Shown: positions 8,901-17,848, numbered from the stretch's first letter. The stretch is DNA of 64,000 nucleotides from Fibrobacter succinogenes (GCA_902762795.1 CACWPM010000002.1:1-64000), one strand, 5' to 3'. Program-made: numbers and translations. Notes: generated by a model not told the origin, from the sequence alone.

Positions 8901-8905
8901 AAACT

Positions 8906-9736
8906 ATGAAAGATGTACTAGAATACACGAACTATCGCCAGTACATCGCGGACTATTACGCCGAGAAAAAGGCCAAATCCGCATTCACTTGGCAGGAGTT
9001 CACGCGAGCGGCGGGTTTTTCATCGCCTGTTCACCTTAAGTACGCAAGCGAAGGCCGGATCAACTTGAGTGATACCGCCGCGAAGCGCGTGGCCCAGACA
9101 ATGCACCTTGTTGATTTCGAGCAGGATTATTTTTGCGAAATGGTCAAGCTCGACAATGCAAAGACCGATGCCGAGAAAAAGGCCGCCTTCAACAAAATGA
9201 TTGCGATTGCGGGCGCCCACAAGACAAAAATCTTGGAAGGCGATGCGTTCCGCTTTTTCGAAAGCTGGAAAAACCCTGTCATCCGTGAATTGGCTCCTTC
9301 GATGCCTGGAGCAAAGCCTCTTGCGCTTGCCCGTGCATGCCGCCCGGAAATTACCGCCGCCGAAGTCAGCGATGTGCTGAATTTCCTCGTCAAAGGCGGA
9401 TTTCTTGAGAAAAACGACGAAGGCAATTACGTACAAACGGAAAAATCCTTGACGACGGGGCCGATGGGCGTGACGCCGGTGGCTGTTCGCGCGATGCACC
9501 GCCAAATGGGCGAACTTGCGCTCGAAACGATTGAAGGTGTCGCTCAGGACAAACGACATTTCTCGGGTGTCACGTTTGGCATCACGAAGGACGGCTATGA
9601 TGAAATCGTGCAAGAAATTGCCGATTGCCGTAAAAGAGTTATCGCCATTGCCCGGAAAAATGCTGCCACGGACGAAGTCTATCGTCTGAACATACAGCTT
9701 TTCCCTTTAACAAAAAAACAGGAATTGAAAAAATAG
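8906..9736 (+). CDS. TIGR02147/DUF4423 regulator, cassette 2
   Basis: 276-residue paralogue of the cassette 1 regulator, same domain order and probable role. The helix-turn-helix-like segment differs at key places (SSPVHLKYASEGRINLS against SSRVYLKYVSEGRFSLS in cassette 1), so DNA specificity may differ. C-terminal markers LALETIEGVAQD and NIQLFPLTKK group it with the cassette 1 copy rather than with the cassette 3 and 4 copies. ATG follows AGGAGGAAACT. The stop TAG is followed by GGTAGGAGGAAACT, the SD of the next gene; here stop and SD are adjacent rather than overlapping. Confidence 0.88.
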   Translation: MKDVLEYTNYRQYIADYYAEKKAKSAFTWQEFTRAAGFSSPVHLKYASEGRINLSDTAAKRVAQTMHLVDFEQDYFCEMVKLDNAKTDAEKKAAFNKMIAIAGAHKTKILEGDAFRFFESWKNPVIRELAPSMPGAKPLALARACRPEITAAEVSDVLNFLVKGGFLEKNDEGNYVQTEKSLTTGPMGVTPVAVRAMHRQMGELALETIEGVAQDKRHFSGVTFGITKDGYDEIVQEIADCRKRVIAIARKNAATDEVYRLNIQLFPLTKKQELKK

Positions 9737-9750
9737 GGTAGGAGGAAACT

Positions 9751-11571
9751 ATGAATTACTTAAAATTTAGCAGAACGTTTGTCTGCCAATTGGCAATGTT
9801 ACTCGCCTTTGTGTTTACTGCGTGCTCGGAAAACAATGACGTTGCCGGAGGCACTGTCGAAGAAACGGGGGTTTATGCCTTGTCTGGACGCGTGGGCCAT
9901 GTTGCTAAAATGAGTGTCATGCTGGATTCTTTGAATTCCTCGAATTCTCCGAAAGTCTTATCTGTAAAGCCGGGTACTGTTGTTAGGGTTCGTGAACTGG
10001 ATTCGGTTTCGTTGGATACGACGGGACGTGTTTTTGTCGATACGATTTCGGATAGTAACGGCCATTTTGGTTTTGAAAATCTCTTGCTCAATAGCCCGTA
10101 TGTTCGGATAAGTGTACTTAATCCAGATAGCTCGTTTTTTTGCCAGCCATGGGGTTCTCCTTTTGATGGTAGCGAAAGTTGCGCTGATAGTCTTACAAGT
10201 ACTTATGTTCCTGAGTTGACTGCAATTGTGGATTTACGAGTATCTGAAAATATTGAGGTAAATGTTTTGACGCTTATGAAAGCCCCTGTTTTGCGGAGTT
10301 ATGTGGCTGCCGGAATGCCTTTTGCTGAGGCGGGGAAAAGGGCTGAACGTGATATACTTGAACGTCATGGAATATATAAGGAGTTTGGACCTTTTGAAAC
10401 GCCGCAAAGTGAGTGTGATGATGAGTTTATTCGTGTTAAGGAGTTTATATCTACCGTTCATGAAGATGTGATTATGTACTATATGGGTGACACCAGTGCT
10501 ATTCTTTGGGCATTTGAAGATTATATTATTTCCTATGCGCGTATTCCTCGTGCAGCTTTTTCTTCAAGTGAAGAGAATGAATCTTTGTATGAAAAAAATG
10601 TGTCGTATTTGAAATTGGAAACGGGCTTTATTGCTGAGTATCAAGGATTGGGACAATGTACGGATTCGCGTGAAGGAGAATCGACCTCCTATAAAGAATA
10701 TTATGAACTTGTTTGCCATTCTAGAAAATGGGAAATGCGATATAGAGGAATTGAATTTACGAGCGGAACCATGGTCGACAATCGTGATGGAAAATCTTAT
10801 AAAACGGTAACGTACAATATTGATGGTAAACCGCAAACTTGGATGGCGGAAAATCTGAATTTTGATGAATCTGATTTGCATGAAGGTACAGGTTGCCTTG
10901 CTGGCGATGAATTTACGTGCGAAGTAAATGGCCGCTTGTATGAATGGCAGACTGCGATGAATATGGATAGAAACTCGATGAAGGTGTTCCTTGCTCTTCC
11001 TGAGAGTGATACGGTTTTCTTGGATGATAAGTGTAAATCTATGATTGAAGATTTAAATAAGTGCTATACGATTGAAACTTCTAATTGCGAAGAAAAGCGT
11101 AGGGAAAGCGAAAAATATTGCAAATCTCTTTATCCCGAAGGTTTATTGACGTATGTTGGCGAAGGCGATGCATATTGGAAATGGAATTATGCGGATTATT
11201 TGTCCCAGTCTAATGTAATGAATTATCAAGGCGTATGTCCTGATGGATGGCGTCTCCCGAATCAAAAGGATTGGGGCTCTTTATATGAGTATGTTACAAG
11301 TCAGGGGGTGACTATTGCTGCGCTTGCTGATGAAGTGGCTACGGGCTTTAATATGAAAAACTGGTTTTTGATAAGAGACGATGAAAATTGGTTAAATAAT
11401 CAACCACGTTATGTGGCAGTTCCTGATATTGAAAATGGGTTTGGTCAATTGGGATATTCTTCGTTTGACGGTTTGCGTGATTGTTATGTGAAGGCAAATG
11501 GCGAATGTCGTATGCTCTATCGCTATGACTTTGCTTCGGGATTTTATTCAGTCCGTTGTATCAAAAATTAA
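9751..11571 (+). CDS. FISUMP lipoprotein, cassette 2
   Basis: 606 residues. Predicted lipoprotein with lipobox VFTAC (Cys25) and a signal peptide closely like that of lipoprotein 1 (MNY start, AFVF before the lipobox). It has the beta domain (RELDSVSLDTTGRVFVDTI), the helical middle (RHGIYKEFGPFE), the Cys pair LGQCTDSREGE and LVCHSRKW, and a FISUMP domain from about 338 (NRDGKSYKTVTY, TWMAENLNF, CEVNGRLYEWQTAM, GVCPDGWRLPNQ, VRCIKN). An insert near 410-465 with many Cys and Lys/Glu residues is absent from lipoprotein 1. Function unknown. The terminal orphan SD and terminator follow directly. Confidence 0.88.
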   Translation: MNYLKFSRTFVCQLAMLLAFVFTACSENNDVAGGTVEETGVYALSGRVGHVAKMSVMLDSLNSSNSPKVLSVKPGTVVRVRELDSVSLDTTGRVFVDTISDSNGHFGFENLLLNSPYVRISVLNPDSSFFCQPWGSPFDGSESCADSLTSTYVPELTAIVDLRVSENIEVNVLTLMKAPVLRSYVAAGMPFAEAGKRAERDILERHGIYKEFGPFETPQSECDDEFIRVKEFISTVHEDVIMYYMGDTSAILWAFEDYIISYARIPRAAFSSSEENESLYEKNVSYLKLETGFIAEYQGLGQCTDSREGESTSYKEYYELVCHSRKWEMRYRGIEFTSGTMVDNRDGKSYKTVTYNIDGKPQTWMAENLNFDESDLHEGTGCLAGDEFTCEVNGRLYEWQTAMNMDRNSMKVFLALPESDTVFLDDKCKSMIEDLNKCYTIETSNCEEKRRESEKYCKSLYPEGLLTYVGEGDAYWKWNYADYLSQSNVMNYQGVCPDGWRLPNQKDWGSLYEYVTSQGVTIAALADEVATGFNMKNWFLIRDDENWLNNQPRYVAVPDIENGFGQLGYSSFDGLRDCYVKANGECRMLYRYDFASGFYSVRCIKN

Positions 11572-11597
11572 TCGCTCTGACGTGTTTGGAATGTTTC

Positions 11598-11610
11598 GTT
11601 AGGAGGATGG
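11598..11610 (+). other. Orphan SD-like box after lipoprotein 2
   Basis: GTTAGGAGGATGG: the leader-type SD box again. Here an ATG overlaps it and opens a six-codon frame that stops with TAG inside the terminator loop. It could be a vestige, a decoy or a micro-ORF. Confidence 0.6.
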
Positions 11611-11642
11611 GGGTCGCGACTTTTTAGCCGCGACCCTTTTTT
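11611..11642 (+). terminator. Cassette 2 terminator
   Basis: GGGTCGCG pairs perfectly with CGCGACCC and six T follow. It faces the 3' end of the GH10 gene, about 107 bases away. Confidence 0.88.
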
Positions 11643-11748
11643 GTGCAAATAAAAAAATGCTAGTTATACTGATGGCGTATTTTTGTATATATAAATAACG
11701 GTTATTTTTTTGTGTGTAAATGAATATGAATTTTGAATAAATGTAATT

Positions 11749-13176
11749 CTATTTAATGACGGCCCGCTGCATGTAGCTTGCTGAACCTGCGTGAACTCGT
11801 GCAACGTATAGACCTTCTGTGATATTTTTTAAATCAACGGAACCGTTTTCGCACTTGGCGCTAAATACGGGTCGGCCTTGCATGTCGAATAATTCTACTG
11901 TGGAGGGCTTTGCGCTTGTGCCTGTAATAAAGAGCGTGCGTCCGGCGAGGTGTATGGTGAACTTCTGCAAGCCTCTCAATTTTGCGATGGCGTTGCTTGT
12001 GTCCTTGGCTGTCGTGTCTGTTACTGTTGTGTCACGGACTGTCGTATCGTTTGCCGTCGTGTCCTTTGCGAACGTGTAAGGCGTTTTCACTTCGGCTGCC
12101 GGGTGCGATTTGAGGCTAACCATGATGCTATCGAATGCGGGCTTAGGCTTGTATTGTTTGTCGTAGAGGAGCCCTTCTGTCTTGCCTTGCTGTTCGTCCA
12201 GCCAGCTGTGCGCATCGGTCAATCCCCAGATGACAAATTCACCCATGTTCGGTTCCTCGAGGAAAACGTCCATGAATTGACGGTAGAGGTGCCCTTGCTT
12301 GGCGTAGTCGGCGGCTCCGAGTTTACCGGCTGACCCCTTCGGGAATCCGATGTCGAGTTCGGTGATGTTCAGCGTGACGCCCAGTTCGGCAAGAGCCTTC
12401 GCGAAATCGCGAACGTTCTGCGGCGTCGTTTCGTGCGCAATTTCGATGTGTGTCTGCGTGCCCACGCAAGTGATGGGAATACCGTTTTTCTTCCAACGTT
12501 TGACTTGTTCTACAACAAAGCTAGCCTTGGATTTTTCGCGCATCCCCCATTCGAGGGAATAGTCGTTGTAGCAGAGTTCTGCCTTGGGGTCGATTGCATG
12601 CGTCCACACGAAAGCGGAGTCCAGGAACTCGGCGCCGATGCCCTCGTACCATACGGAACCTTGACTACGCCAACCTGCGTTATACTCGTCGTTCACGGCT
12701 TCATTTACAACGTCCCATTCGGCGACTTTGCCTTTCCAGTGCCCGACAACGCTATCGATGTGGTTCTTGAGCACTTTGAGCAGTTTCTCTTTTTGGCCTT
12801 TGTAGTCGTTCACCCAACCTGGAACTTGGCTATGCCATGCAAGAGCATGACCGCGCACGCGTATGTTGTTCGCTTGCGCATATGCAATCATCTTGTCGCC
12901 TTTGGTGTAGTTGAATACGTTCTCTTTCGGCTCGGTTGCGTCGAATTTCATTTCGTTTTCGGCAACGACTACATTGAATTGTGTCTTATGAATTTCTTCG
13001 AATTCCGGTTCGATGTTGTCGTTGAACCATTCGCTGTTCAAGATAGTACCGATAAAGCGTCCGCGTTCTTCAGCCAAAGAACGGATTGTCTCGTCTGCGG
13101 CGAAGGCGCTTGTGAACCCGGCGCCAATGAAAGATGTGCTGGCCAAGATTCCGAACAGCGAACTTATAAATCTCAT
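11749..13176 (-). CDS. Secreted GH10 endo-beta-1,4-xylanase with C-terminal sorting-like domain
   Basis: Cleaves xylan backbones outside the cell. A signal peptide ends at about AFAAD. The GH10 barrel has the substrate motif GHALAWHSQVPGW, the acid/base Glu in WDVVNEAVND near residue 157 and the nucleophile Glu in ITELDIGF near 272. A linker made of repeated DTT-type units follows (about 370-392). The last 70 residues (FITGTSAKPSTVELFDMQG, GLYVARV) resemble type IX secretion sorting domains. The gene lies convergent to cassette 2, and separates cassettes 2 and 3 together with the GSCFA gene. The family call is secure; the secretion route is inference. Confidence 0.94.
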   Translation of the reverse strand: MRFISSLFGILASTSFIGAGFTSAFAADETIRSLAEERGRFIGTILNSEWFNDNIEPEFEEIHKTQFNVVVAENEMKFDATEPKENVFNYTKGDKMIAYAQANNIRVRGHALAWHSQVPGWVNDYKGQKEKLLKVLKNHIDSVVGHWKGKVAEWDVVNEAVNDEYNAGWRSQGSVWYEGIGAEFLDSAFVWTHAIDPKAELCYNDYSLEWGMREKSKASFVVEQVKRWKKNGIPITCVGTQTHIEIAHETTPQNVRDFAKALAELGVTLNITELDIGFPKGSAGKLGAADYAKQGHLYRQFMDVFLEEPNMGEFVIWGLTDAHSWLDEQQGKTEGLLYDKQYKPKPAFDSIMVSLKSHPAAEVKTPYTFAKDTTANDTTVRDTTVTDTTAKDTSNAIAKLRGLQKFTIHLAGRTLFITGTSAKPSTVELFDMQGRPVFSAKCENGSVDLKNITEGLYVARVHAGSASYMQRAVIK

Positions 13177-13261
13177 GAATTACCTCTTGTGTTGGTGCTC
13201 GTAAAAATAAGCTTAAAAGCCGTGAATGTCGTGGTTGGGAGGGAAAATTCGTTGTAATGGT

Positions 13262-14479
13262 TTAAATTTCTATGTTGGCAAAACGTTGGCGTTCAGCGCT
13301 TAAGTCCAGTCCCGCGATTTGATTCTCCAGTTCTGTGGCTTGTGCGAGAAACTTTTGTATGAATTCTCGTGAGGCGGGGATCTGCGAATTGACGATGCGG
13401 TGGTTTGCCATTTTCATGAACTTTTCCACCTTATGAATGTCCTCTCGTGTTTCTTTGCTGCAATATGTTTCTGCCATGCGCTCGAAAATGTATTCTTCGG
13501 CGGTTTTGGACAAGTGAATCATGTCACTGTCGTAAAAACGGTAATCGCGCAGCTCGTCCATTACAATCTCGTAACTCGGGGAATAGCTGACTGTCGTCGC
13601 CGTGTTTGGAACGGTTCTAGAGTTGTCGTCGCGAAACTCCGCAGGTGCCGTGGCGATTTCCCGCATAACTTTTTCTATCGCGAGCTGCAATGTCGCTTTT
13701 GAAAGAGTGTTCTCGTGCGCACCGTCGCTCAAGTGCCGGAGTGGCGAAACCGTGAAGACGATGTGAAGCTCGCGTCTCTCCCTTTGACTGACGTAACTCT
13801 GCTGGTCATAACTGCTTCGGTTGCCTAATGCGTGTGCGGGCTCTCGTGCTGTATAATCCTGTTCGTCATTGCGAGCTGCGCTTGCTCCTAGCGAAGCGTG
13901 GGAGCCTGGCGAGGCAATCCAGTCGCATTTTATTTTCTGCAGGTCGCGCACGATGCTTTTTAGCGCTTCGGCGACGTGGTCTACGGAAATCATTTTGCGT
14001 ATGAACAAATTAGGATTTTGCCGGTGGCAATTCGAAACGGCGACTCCGCTCCCTTTCAAGAAATAAACGAATGCTGTCCCGAGCGTGATAAACACGACAT
14101 CGGCTTTTTGCAAAAAATCCCGTGCTTGGATCGTTGCCTTGTCCAGCTGCGCAATGCACTCTTCGCGAGTCGCCGCCGAGAGCGAACCGTGTGCATCCCA
14201 ACAGTGCCATGGGGCACTGTCCCTTGTGATGTCGGGGCGCATGTCTTGGAAAACTTCCGGGTCCCCAAATTTTTTCCCGTTCGCAATCGCTTTGATTTGC
14301 ATTGCTATCGAAAGCGGGTTGTACACTGTCCCGAACGGGTTTGCTAAAATTTTGAATTTCCGTGTTTTGAACTGTGCAGAAATATTGTCGGCAAAGCACG
14401 AGCCGAAAAAGGCCACGCGCGAATTGTAGTCGATTTGCCAATGGGCTGCCGGAATGTCGATTTTCGTAAAAAAGTCCAT
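13262..14479 (-). CDS. GSCFA-domain protein with an in-frame repeat-derived insert
   Basis: Member of the GSCFA family (Pfam PF08885), related to SGNH hydrolases; substrate unknown. The name motif appears as AFFGSCFADNIS, followed by NPFGTVYNPLSIA, FITLGTAFVYF, NCHRQN and VFTVSPLRHLSDG with Asn and SKATL. At 405 residues it looks longer than family members I know. The excess is a segment at about residues 184-236 between DLQKIKCDW and HIVFTVSP. That segment has compositionally odd sequence and is encoded partly by a REP-like palindromic repeat (13864-13922). The rest of the domain is in frame, so the protein may still be made. It ends 85 bases upstream of the GH10 gene on the same strand. Confidence 0.85.
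   Translation of the reverse strand: MDFFTKIDIPAAHWQIDYNSRVAFFGSCFADNISAQFKTRKFKILANPFGTVYNPLSIAMQIKAIANGKKFGDPEVFQDMRPDITRDSAPWHCWDAHGSLSAATREECIAQLDKATIQARDFLQKADVVFITLGTAFVYFLKGSGVAVSNCHRQNPNLFIRKMISVDHVAEALKSIVRDLQKIKCDWIASPGSHASLGASAARNDEQDYTAREPAHALGNRSSYDQQSYVSQRERRELHIVFTVSPLRHLSDGAHENTLSKATLQLAIEKVMREIATAPAEFRDDNSRTVPNTATTVSYSPSYEIVMDELRDYRFYDSDMIHLSKTAEEYIFERMAETYCSKETREDIHKVEKFMKMANHRIVNSQIPASREFIQKFLAQATELENQIAGLDLSAERQRFANIEI
13864..13922. repeat. REP-like element inside the GSCFA coding region
   Basis: On the plus strand it begins CGTCATTGCGAGC and ends GAGGCAATCCAG, with GCTCCTAGCGAAGCGTGGGAGC forming the centre. This is the layout of a common dispersed element (cattgcgagcgaagcg...gcaatcc) and recalls the intergenic copies at 2720 and 5722. 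It keeps the GSCFA frame open. Confidence 0.6.
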
Positions 14480-14530
14480 GGTATAGAATGTAGTATAGTA
14501 TAAAAACGAAAATTTTCAAAAATTTCGATA

Positions 14531-14857
14531 TTTACGTACTGGGCGCCGTAAAATGCCCTTCGAAGTACGTAGCAAAAAAAGGCGTTTTTATGAAATTACG
14601 TACTTGGGCGACGTTTTTACCCCAGTTAGTACGTAATTTGCATTTTTGGGGCCGTCCAAATGTCGTTTTCGCATATTTTTGAGGGTGAAAATGGACCGAA
14701 ATAGGCCTAAATGGGCTTTTTTGCTCGTTTTCGCTAGCGAAAAACAATTTTTTTACGTACTAAACACCTCGGATTTCCGCTCGAAGTACGTAACGGACAA
14801 AGTAAGCGTTTGGAGTTACGTACTTGACCCTCGATTTTGCCCCTGTAAGTACGTAAT
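14531..14857. repeat. Eight-copy TACGTA array with about 32-bp phasing
   Basis: Copies start at 14531, 14563, 14595, 14628, 14752, 14784, 14815 and 14847. They alternate between TTACGTACT and AGTACGTAA. Steps are 31-33 bases, about three helical turns, apart from one gap of 124 bases (close to four steps). Pairs form four stem-loops; loops 1 and 2 contain extra GGGC/GCCC or TGGG/CCCA pairing. The gap holds the perfect palindrome TTTTCGCTAGCGAAAA (14728-14743). No open frame of note overlaps. It resembles an operator or iteron array. Confidence 0.75.
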
Positions 14858-14866
14858 TCTCCAATT

Positions 14867-14940
14867 TGGCGTAATAACTTGGCGTGGTAACTTGGGGTAA
14901 TGAGGTTGGCGTAATAACTTGGGATAATGGACTTGTGGCG
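14867..14940. repeat. Tandem 13-14 nt repeats
   Basis: TGGCGTAATAACT, TGGCGTGGTAACT, TGGGGTAATGAGGT, TGGCGTAATAACT and TGGGATAATGGACT follow head to tail, plus a partial unit. They lie directly after the TACGTA array and before the AT-rich DNA that leads into the cassette 3 promoter. Confidence 0.7.
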
Positions 14941-15042
14941 TTCTTATATATTTTAATATATTGTAGAAATAGCGAAATTTTTAATTCTTTATAGAAATGC
15001 TTTAAATTTTACAAAAAATAAATAAAATATATTGTAAAACTA

Positions 15043-15071
15043 TTGATTTTTCAAAAATGAGATACTATATT
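15043..15071 (+). promoter_or_regulatory. Cassette 3 promoter and conserved box
   Basis: TTGATT, 17 bases, TATATT. It overlaps TTGTAAAACTATTGA, the A variant of the cassette box shared exactly with cassette 4. Confidence 0.8.
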
Positions 15072-15081
15072 TAAAAACAAG

Positions 15082-15120
15082 AACGAACGACCCGTCATGA
15101 AGAGGTCGCTTGTTAGGAGG
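15082..15120 (+). promoter_or_regulatory. Cassette 3 leader hairpin ending at the SD
   Basis: AACGAACGACC (15082-15092) pairs with GGTCGCTTGTT (15104-15114): ten of eleven positions, one being G-U, around an 11-base loop. AGGAGG (15115-15120) follows at once. Confidence 0.65.
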
Positions 15121-15124
15121 AAAA

Positions 15125-15958
15125 ATGAAAGATATACTTGAATACACAGATTACCGCCTGTATATCGCAGACTACTACGCCAATCGCAAGGCTAAGTCCG
15201 CGTTTTCTTGGCAGGAGTTTGCCAAAACGGCAGGCTTCTCGTCGCCGGTTTACCTTAAATACGTGAGCGAAGGTCGCTTCAACTTGAGCGAAGATGCGGC
15301 TTGGCGTACAGCTAATGCCATGCATCTTGCGGATTTCGAATGCGAGTTCTTTGTAGAAATGGTCAAATTTGACCATGCGAAGAACGATGATGAAAAGCGC
15401 GCAGCTTTCAGCAAAATGGTCTCGATCGCGGAAGCTCGCAAGGCGAAAATCGTCGATGGCGAATCGTTCCGTTTTTTTGAAGACTGGAAAAATCCAGTGC
15501 TCCGTGAACTTGCCCCGGCAATGCCTGGCGCAAAGCCTTTGGCAATGGCTCATGCTTGCCGTCAGGAAGTCTCGGCTGCCGAAGTCTCTGAATCGCTGAG
15601 TTTCTTGGTCAAGGCGAATTTGCTCCAGAAAGACAAAGACGGCAATTACGCGCAAACGGATAAGGTCGTGACGACCGGCCCGATGGAATTCACTCCACTC
15701 GCTGTCCGTGGGCTGCACCGCCAGATGGGCGAGTTCGCACTTGACGCAATTGAAGGCGTGCCACAGGACGAGCGTCATTTTTCGGGACTTACGCTTGGTA
15801 TCACTCGCGAAGTGTACGAAGAAATCGTGCGAGAAATTGCCGCTTTCCGCAAACGCATCATCGCGATTGCGACGCGGGAGCCCTCGACCGACGAGGTCTA
15901 TCGCTTGAACGTGCAGTTCTTCCCGATGACGAATAAAAGTTTAAATAAAAAAGGCTAG
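15125..15958 (+). CDS. TIGR02147/DUF4423 regulator, cassette 3
   Basis: 277-residue paralogue of the other cassette regulators and probable DNA-binding protein. The helix-turn-helix-like part SSPVYLKYVSEGRFNLSED is identical to that of the cassette 4 regulator. C-terminal markers FALDAIEGVPQD and NVQFFPMTNK also group it with that copy. I chose the ATG at 15125, which has AGGAGG five bases before it and gives the same length as two of its paralogues; an in-frame TTG at 15110 would start inside the leader hairpin. The stop TAG is the first part of the TAGGAGG SD of the lipoprotein gene. Confidence 0.88.
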   Translation: MKDILEYTDYRLYIADYYANRKAKSAFSWQEFAKTAGFSSPVYLKYVSEGRFNLSEDAAWRTANAMHLADFECEFFVEMVKFDHAKNDDEKRAAFSKMVSIAEARKAKIVDGESFRFFEDWKNPVLRELAPAMPGAKPLAMAHACRQEVSAAEVSESLSFLVKANLLQKDKDGNYAQTDKVVTTGPMEFTPLAVRGLHRQMGEFALDAIEGVPQDERHFSGLTLGITREVYEEIVREIAAFRKRIIAIATREPSTDEVYRLNVQFFPMTNKSLNKKG

Positions 15959-15967
15959 GAGGAAATT

Positions 15968-17803
15968 ATGAATTTCAACAAAATTACTTTGGCTGCGTTG
16001 ACGGCGCTCCTTTTTGCGGCCTGCTCCGACGAAAATAAACCGTTTGGTGCTCTTGGCGGCGCCGAAGAAGAACAGGGCGTTTATGCCTTGGCTGGACGAG
16101 TCGGCGATGTGTACCCGAGATTGATGGATGTGTCGAGTGACGGGCCGGTTGTTTCTTTGGGTCATGAAAATTCTTCTTTTGCCGTGAAAGGATCGGTTAT
16201 AACGATATCTGAATTGGATTCTTTGACGCTTCAGAAAACAGGACGTTTTGTTGTAGATACGATTGGTAATGACGAAGGAAAATTTGAATTTCCTGACTTT
16301 ACTTTGGAAAGCCCTTATGCTATGATTGAAATACGGGACACGTGTACTGTTTGGGAATGTCGTCAACGTGGCGTGTGGGAGTCCTTGTCGTATCCGGCTT
16401 GGCAATATGATTCCACGAAAAAAGAGTATGTAGATGATACCACCATGTATTCTGTTCCTTGGAGAACTATTGTTGATGTCCGGGAATACCAAAATGCGAC
16501 AATGAGCATCAATACGTTGACGAACTTGAAAGTTCCCCTTCTGCAAAAATATTTTGCTGAGGGCATGACGTTTGTTGCGGCGAACAAAAAAGCGGAACAG
16601 GAAGTTCTTGAAGGGTTTGGAATTTATCAAGACTTGGGACCTTTCGAAAAAGTAGAAAATGAAAATAGCGAGTTGTCGATTGTATTGCTGTTTATTTCTC
16701 ATATTGTAAATGTGGGTATTGTTTTTGATGATATCCTTCCGAAGAATATCTATCAATATTTTGGTATCCCGCTGGCTGCGGTTGCCGCGTTGGGAGATTC
16801 TGTGGAGCAGCAGTATTCAAATACGATAAAGATGATAGAATATGATGTTGGCTATTATGCGCATGTACATGGTTTTGGCCAATGCACAGAATCCCGTGAA
16901 AATGAAACTTTTAATATTGGAGGGCTTTATAACACTTCGATTGTTTGCCGTTCAAATAAATGGGTGCCGGGAAGTAAGAAGGTCGAATACGTTAGTGGAA
17001 TTATGGTCGATGAACGCGATGGAAAAATATACAAGACCGTTACGTATAATTGGGGTGATGTCACGCAAACTTGGATGGCGCAAAATCTGAATTATGTGGA
17101 TACGACGTCTTCTGGCGGCGATAGCTCCGCGAAAAATAATTTGCTTGGAAATACGAGATGCTGGGAGGGGGATTCTTCGTGCGAAGCGTTTGGTCGCTAT
17201 TACAGATGGGTTGCAGCGATGGATTTAGATTGGGCTTCTGCTAATGTTACCTGTTCTGTAAGTCATATTGTGCCTGATGAAGAAAATGATCGTTATGTGG
17301 ATAGTTCTGAAATTGTAACGGTGGAAGAAATGTGCTTGATTGCTAAAACCGGCGATCCTGACAGTAAATATGGCTATTGCTCTAGCAAATATGGCAGCGA
17401 ATGCGGTTTTGATTATACGGTATTGAATTCTCAGTCGGGAACGGTGGCTCATCAAGGCGTATGTCCAGAAGGATGGAGAATGCCTAATGAAAGCGATTGG
17501 ACTATTTTGTATGAAAATATGTCTAGTCGGGGGGCGTCACTTAAAGATGCTTATGAAAGTGGCTTTGGTTATCAAGAAGCGATGACGTTAAAGCTTGATG
17601 ATAGGGATCCTCGTGTAATACGGACTTTGAATAGAGAACATTTTAACAGCAAATTTGTCTCGATTCCAGACTTTGATAAATCAGAATACCTGTATCTTTT
17701 CTACAGGATTGCGGAAAATGTGCAAGTTGCTTCTGGAACCGTTGGCAAAATGCTTTTTAATGCCCTTGGCGAAGAAGGCAACGTCCGCTGTATCAAGAAC
17801 TGA
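15968..17803 (+). CDS. FISUMP lipoprotein, cassette 3
   Basis: 611 residues. Lipobox LFAAC (Cys19) after a short signal peptide starting MNFNKI, like lipoprotein 4. Beta domain with SELDSLTLQKTGRFVVDTI and ESPYAMIEI, then a Cys-bearing loop (CTVWECRQRG) not seen in lipoprotein 1. Middle region EGFGIYQDLGPFE, Cys pair GFGQCTESRENE and IVCRSNKW, and a FISUMP domain from about 344 (ERDGKIYKTVTY, TWMAQNLNY, CEAFGRYYRWVAAMD, GVCPEGWRMPNES, VRCIKN). Probably exported and membrane-anchored; its role is unknown, with fibre adhesion only a guess from the habitat. Confidence 0.88.
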   Translation: MNFNKITLAALTALLFAACSDENKPFGALGGAEEEQGVYALAGRVGDVYPRLMDVSSDGPVVSLGHENSSFAVKGSVITISELDSLTLQKTGRFVVDTIGNDEGKFEFPDFTLESPYAMIEIRDTCTVWECRQRGVWESLSYPAWQYDSTKKEYVDDTTMYSVPWRTIVDVREYQNATMSINTLTNLKVPLLQKYFAEGMTFVAANKKAEQEVLEGFGIYQDLGPFEKVENENSELSIVLLFISHIVNVGIVFDDILPKNIYQYFGIPLAAVAALGDSVEQQYSNTIKMIEYDVGYYAHVHGFGQCTESRENETFNIGGLYNTSIVCRSNKWVPGSKKVEYVSGIMVDERDGKIYKTVTYNWGDVTQTWMAQNLNYVDTTSSGGDSSAKNNLLGNTRCWEGDSSCEAFGRYYRWVAAMDLDWASANVTCSVSHIVPDEENDRYVDSSEIVTVEEMCLIAKTGDPDSKYGYCSSKYGSECGFDYTVLNSQSGTVAHQGVCPEGWRMPNESDWTILYENMSSRGASLKDAYESGFGYQEAMTLKLDDRDPRVIRTLNREHFNSKFVSIPDFDKSEYLYLFYRIAENVQVASGTVGKMLFNALGEEGNVRCIKN

Positions 17804-17848
17804 TTCTTCGGGTTTGTATGGAGTAATCCCTTTAGGGAATAGTAAAGG

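Noticed and set aside
12433-13257. Plus-strand frame opposite the GH10 gene
   Set aside because: The minus strand carries the GH10 catalytic motifs and signal peptide; the plus-strand frame is a shadow.
14531-14857. CRISPR array
   Set aside because: The repeated word is only about 10 bases, palindromic and alternating in orientation, and no cas gene is present. It is better described as a phased palindrome array.
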